Shown here one piece after another: positions 13,058 through 14,281 of a stretch of DNA of 14,281 nt. The notes beneath the pieces were generated by a model. It saw nothing but the letters and a program-made list of their open reading frames with translations. It was not told the DNA's origin and searched no databases. Both the position numbers and the translations under genes were made by a program. The first letter of the stretch is position 1. Each line of letters begins with the position of its first letter. Source of the DNA: Rickettsiales bacterium (GTDB taxonomy: Bacteria > Pseudomonadota > Alphaproteobacteria > Rickettsiales > UBA3002); contig CANEUT010000026.1 in assembly GCA_947441895.1 (NCBI GenBank), positions 1 to 14,281 of the forward strand, in the 5' to 3' direction.

Positions 13058-14281
13058 TCATTTTTTCTTTTTCGGGGTGGCGGGAGGCGTTAGCGGCGAG
13101 GGTGTGGCCGCCGGCACTGGATCGCCAGAGGCCGGCGTGGCAGTTGCTGCACCACCTTGCGCACCTTTATAAATCGACACTGCATGAATAAGATCAAGCG
13201 CGCGGCTTAGTTGATAATCACCCGCGCCTTTTTTATCTTTGGCGTCGGCTTTCGATTTCTCATCTTTTTTATCATCGACTTTTTCATCTTTTTTCTCGTC
13301 TTTTTTCTCGGGCTTGGCCTCGCTATCACCCGTCACCTGATCATTCGCCAAATGTCCGGGTAAAGCGGCCTCTGAGAAGGGAGTGCTATTGCTTTTGACT
13401 GACTCAAGCTTGGCCTGTTCGACGGTAATATCGGGCACAATGCCGGTGGCCTGAATGGAAACACCCGATGGCGTGTAATAGCGCGCCGTGGTGAGGCGAA
13501 GCGCACCATGACCGTCGATGGGAATGACGGTTTGCACCGAGCCTTTGCCAAAGGATTTGACACCCATGACCACCGCGCGTTTGTGATCTTTCAGCGCACC
13601 GGCAACAATTTCGGAGGCCGACGCCGAGCCTTCATTAATCAACACCACCATGGGCAGGCCATCGGTCATATCGCCGGAGGATGCGGTGTAACGGCGTGAA
13701 TCTTCGGATTTGCGCGAACGGGTGGAAACAATTTCACCTTGATCCAGAAACGCATCCGATACCGTAATCGCCTGATCGAGCAGACCGCCGGGGTTATTAC
13801 GCAAATCAAGCACCACGCCTTTGAGTTTGGTGCCGATATTTTTCTTCTCTTTTTCGAAGGCCGTTTTTAAGGCGTCGGCCGTATTTTCTGAGAAGGAAGT
13901 GATGCGTAAATAAGCGATATTTTCTTCGGAACGGCTACGCACCGATTGAATTTTAATGACGTCACGTTTCAAATTCATCACCAGCGGATCTTTAAGGCCT
14001 TCGCGCAGAATACTGATGCGAATGCTGGTGCCCGCCAACCCGCGCATTTTATCGACCGCTTCGGATAATGTCATACCCATCACGGGGGCGCCATCAATCT
14101 CGCTAATGAAATCACCCGGTTTGACGCCTGCACGTGCGGCGGGCGTGTCATCAATGGGTGATACAATTTTAACCAGACCATTTTCCATGGTCACTTCAAT
14201 GCCAAGGCCACCAAATTCGCCCTTGGTTTGCACTTTCATGTCGCCGAAGCCTTTTTCGGTGAGGTAGCTGGAATGCGGGTC
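13058..14281 (-). CDS. ctpA: Carboxy-terminal processing protease CtpA (S41), N-terminus outside window
   Basis: The frame is open to the window edge; the visible part begins DPHSSYLTEKGFGDMKVQTK, internal to CtpA proteins, so only the signal peptide and first helical region are missing. A PDZ domain follows (GLGIEV ... AGVKPGDFISEIDG), then the S41 protease core. Counting from the Met encoded at 14237-14239, the likely nucleophile is Ser207 in GSASASE and the general base Lys232 in SFGKGSVQ, with the 25-residue spacing typical of the family. CtpA cleaves periplasmic substrates from their C-termini. A Lys/Asp/Glu-rich repeat (~308-338) and a Pro/Ala-rich tail ending in four lysines extend the C-terminus. 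It lies 7 bp upstream of the deacetylase homologue and is probably co-transcribed with it. Confidence 0.95.
   Translation of the reverse strand, partial: DPHSSYLTEKGFGDMKVQTKGEFGGLGIEVTMENGLVKIVSPIDDTPAARAGVKPGDFISEIDGAPVMGMTLSEAVDKMRGLAGTSIRISILREGLKDPLVMNLKRDVIKIQSVRSRSEENIAYLRITSFSENTADALKTAFEKEKKNIGTKLKGVVLDLRNNPGGLLDQAITVSDAFLDQGEIVSTRSRKSEDSRRYTASSGDMTDGLPMVVLINEGSASASEIVAGALKDHKRAVVMGVKSFGKGSVQTVIPIDGHGALRLTTARYYTPSGVSIQATGIVPDITVEQAKLESVKSNSTPFSEAALPGHLANDQVTGDSEAKPEKKDEKKDEKVDDKKDEKSKADAKDKKGAGDYQLSRALDLIHAVSIYKGAQGGAATATPASGDPVPAATPSPLTPPATPKKKK

Overview
The window looks like a chromosomal segment of an alphaproteobacterium of moderate GC content. Two gene orders support this: rpmH-rnpA-yidD-yidC-engB(yihA)-argB on the + strand, and ctpA, divergent polysaccharide deacetylase, rppH on the - strand. 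Both are common in Alphaproteobacteria. Nothing in the sequence fixes the genus. No tRNA, rRNA, CRISPR array, complete insertion sequence or phage gene was seen.

Layout. (1) 1-3966, + strand: the end of a type IV prepilin peptidase, an MshL/PilQ-like lipoprotein secretin with a Gly/Ser minisatellite, an ABC-2-like membrane protein without an adjacent ATPase, and a single-pass membrane protein with a helical-repeat-like body. (2) 3963-6270, - strand: an orphan PleC/DivJ-like sensor histidine kinase whose end overlaps the start of panB by 38 bp. The panB stop shares four bases with the convergent gene. (3) 6271-10935, + strand: a near-consensus promoter, then rpmH (44 aa), rnpA, yidD, yidC, engB and argB. 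These are ribosome, RNase P, membrane-insertion and ribosome-assembly functions plus arginine synthesis, with tight overlaps (ATGA, a 29-bp overlap, GTGA) from rnpA to engB. (4) 11069-14281, - strand: ctpA (cut by the window edge), a divergent polysaccharide deacetylase homologue, and rppH, very tightly packed (7-bp gap, then 1-bp overlap). This is a cell-envelope processing unit followed by the mRNA 5'-end pyrophosphohydrolase.

No convincing new multi-gene system is visible. The unusual material lies mostly between genes. Two elements of about 120 bp begin just after the stops of rpmH and argB. Each is a long imperfect palindrome centred on the same 15-nt hairpin, with one compensatory base-pair change in the hairpin and unrelated outer arms. 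A second family, of REP-like CCCGG/CCGGG units, forms a 157-bp symmetric mosaic between engB and argB, and one copy supplies the last codons of rppH. The deacetylase homologue seems to have lost most of the residues expected at its metal site, so it may be a pseudoenzyme.

All calls come from reading the sequence and from family knowledge. No database search or folding program was run.
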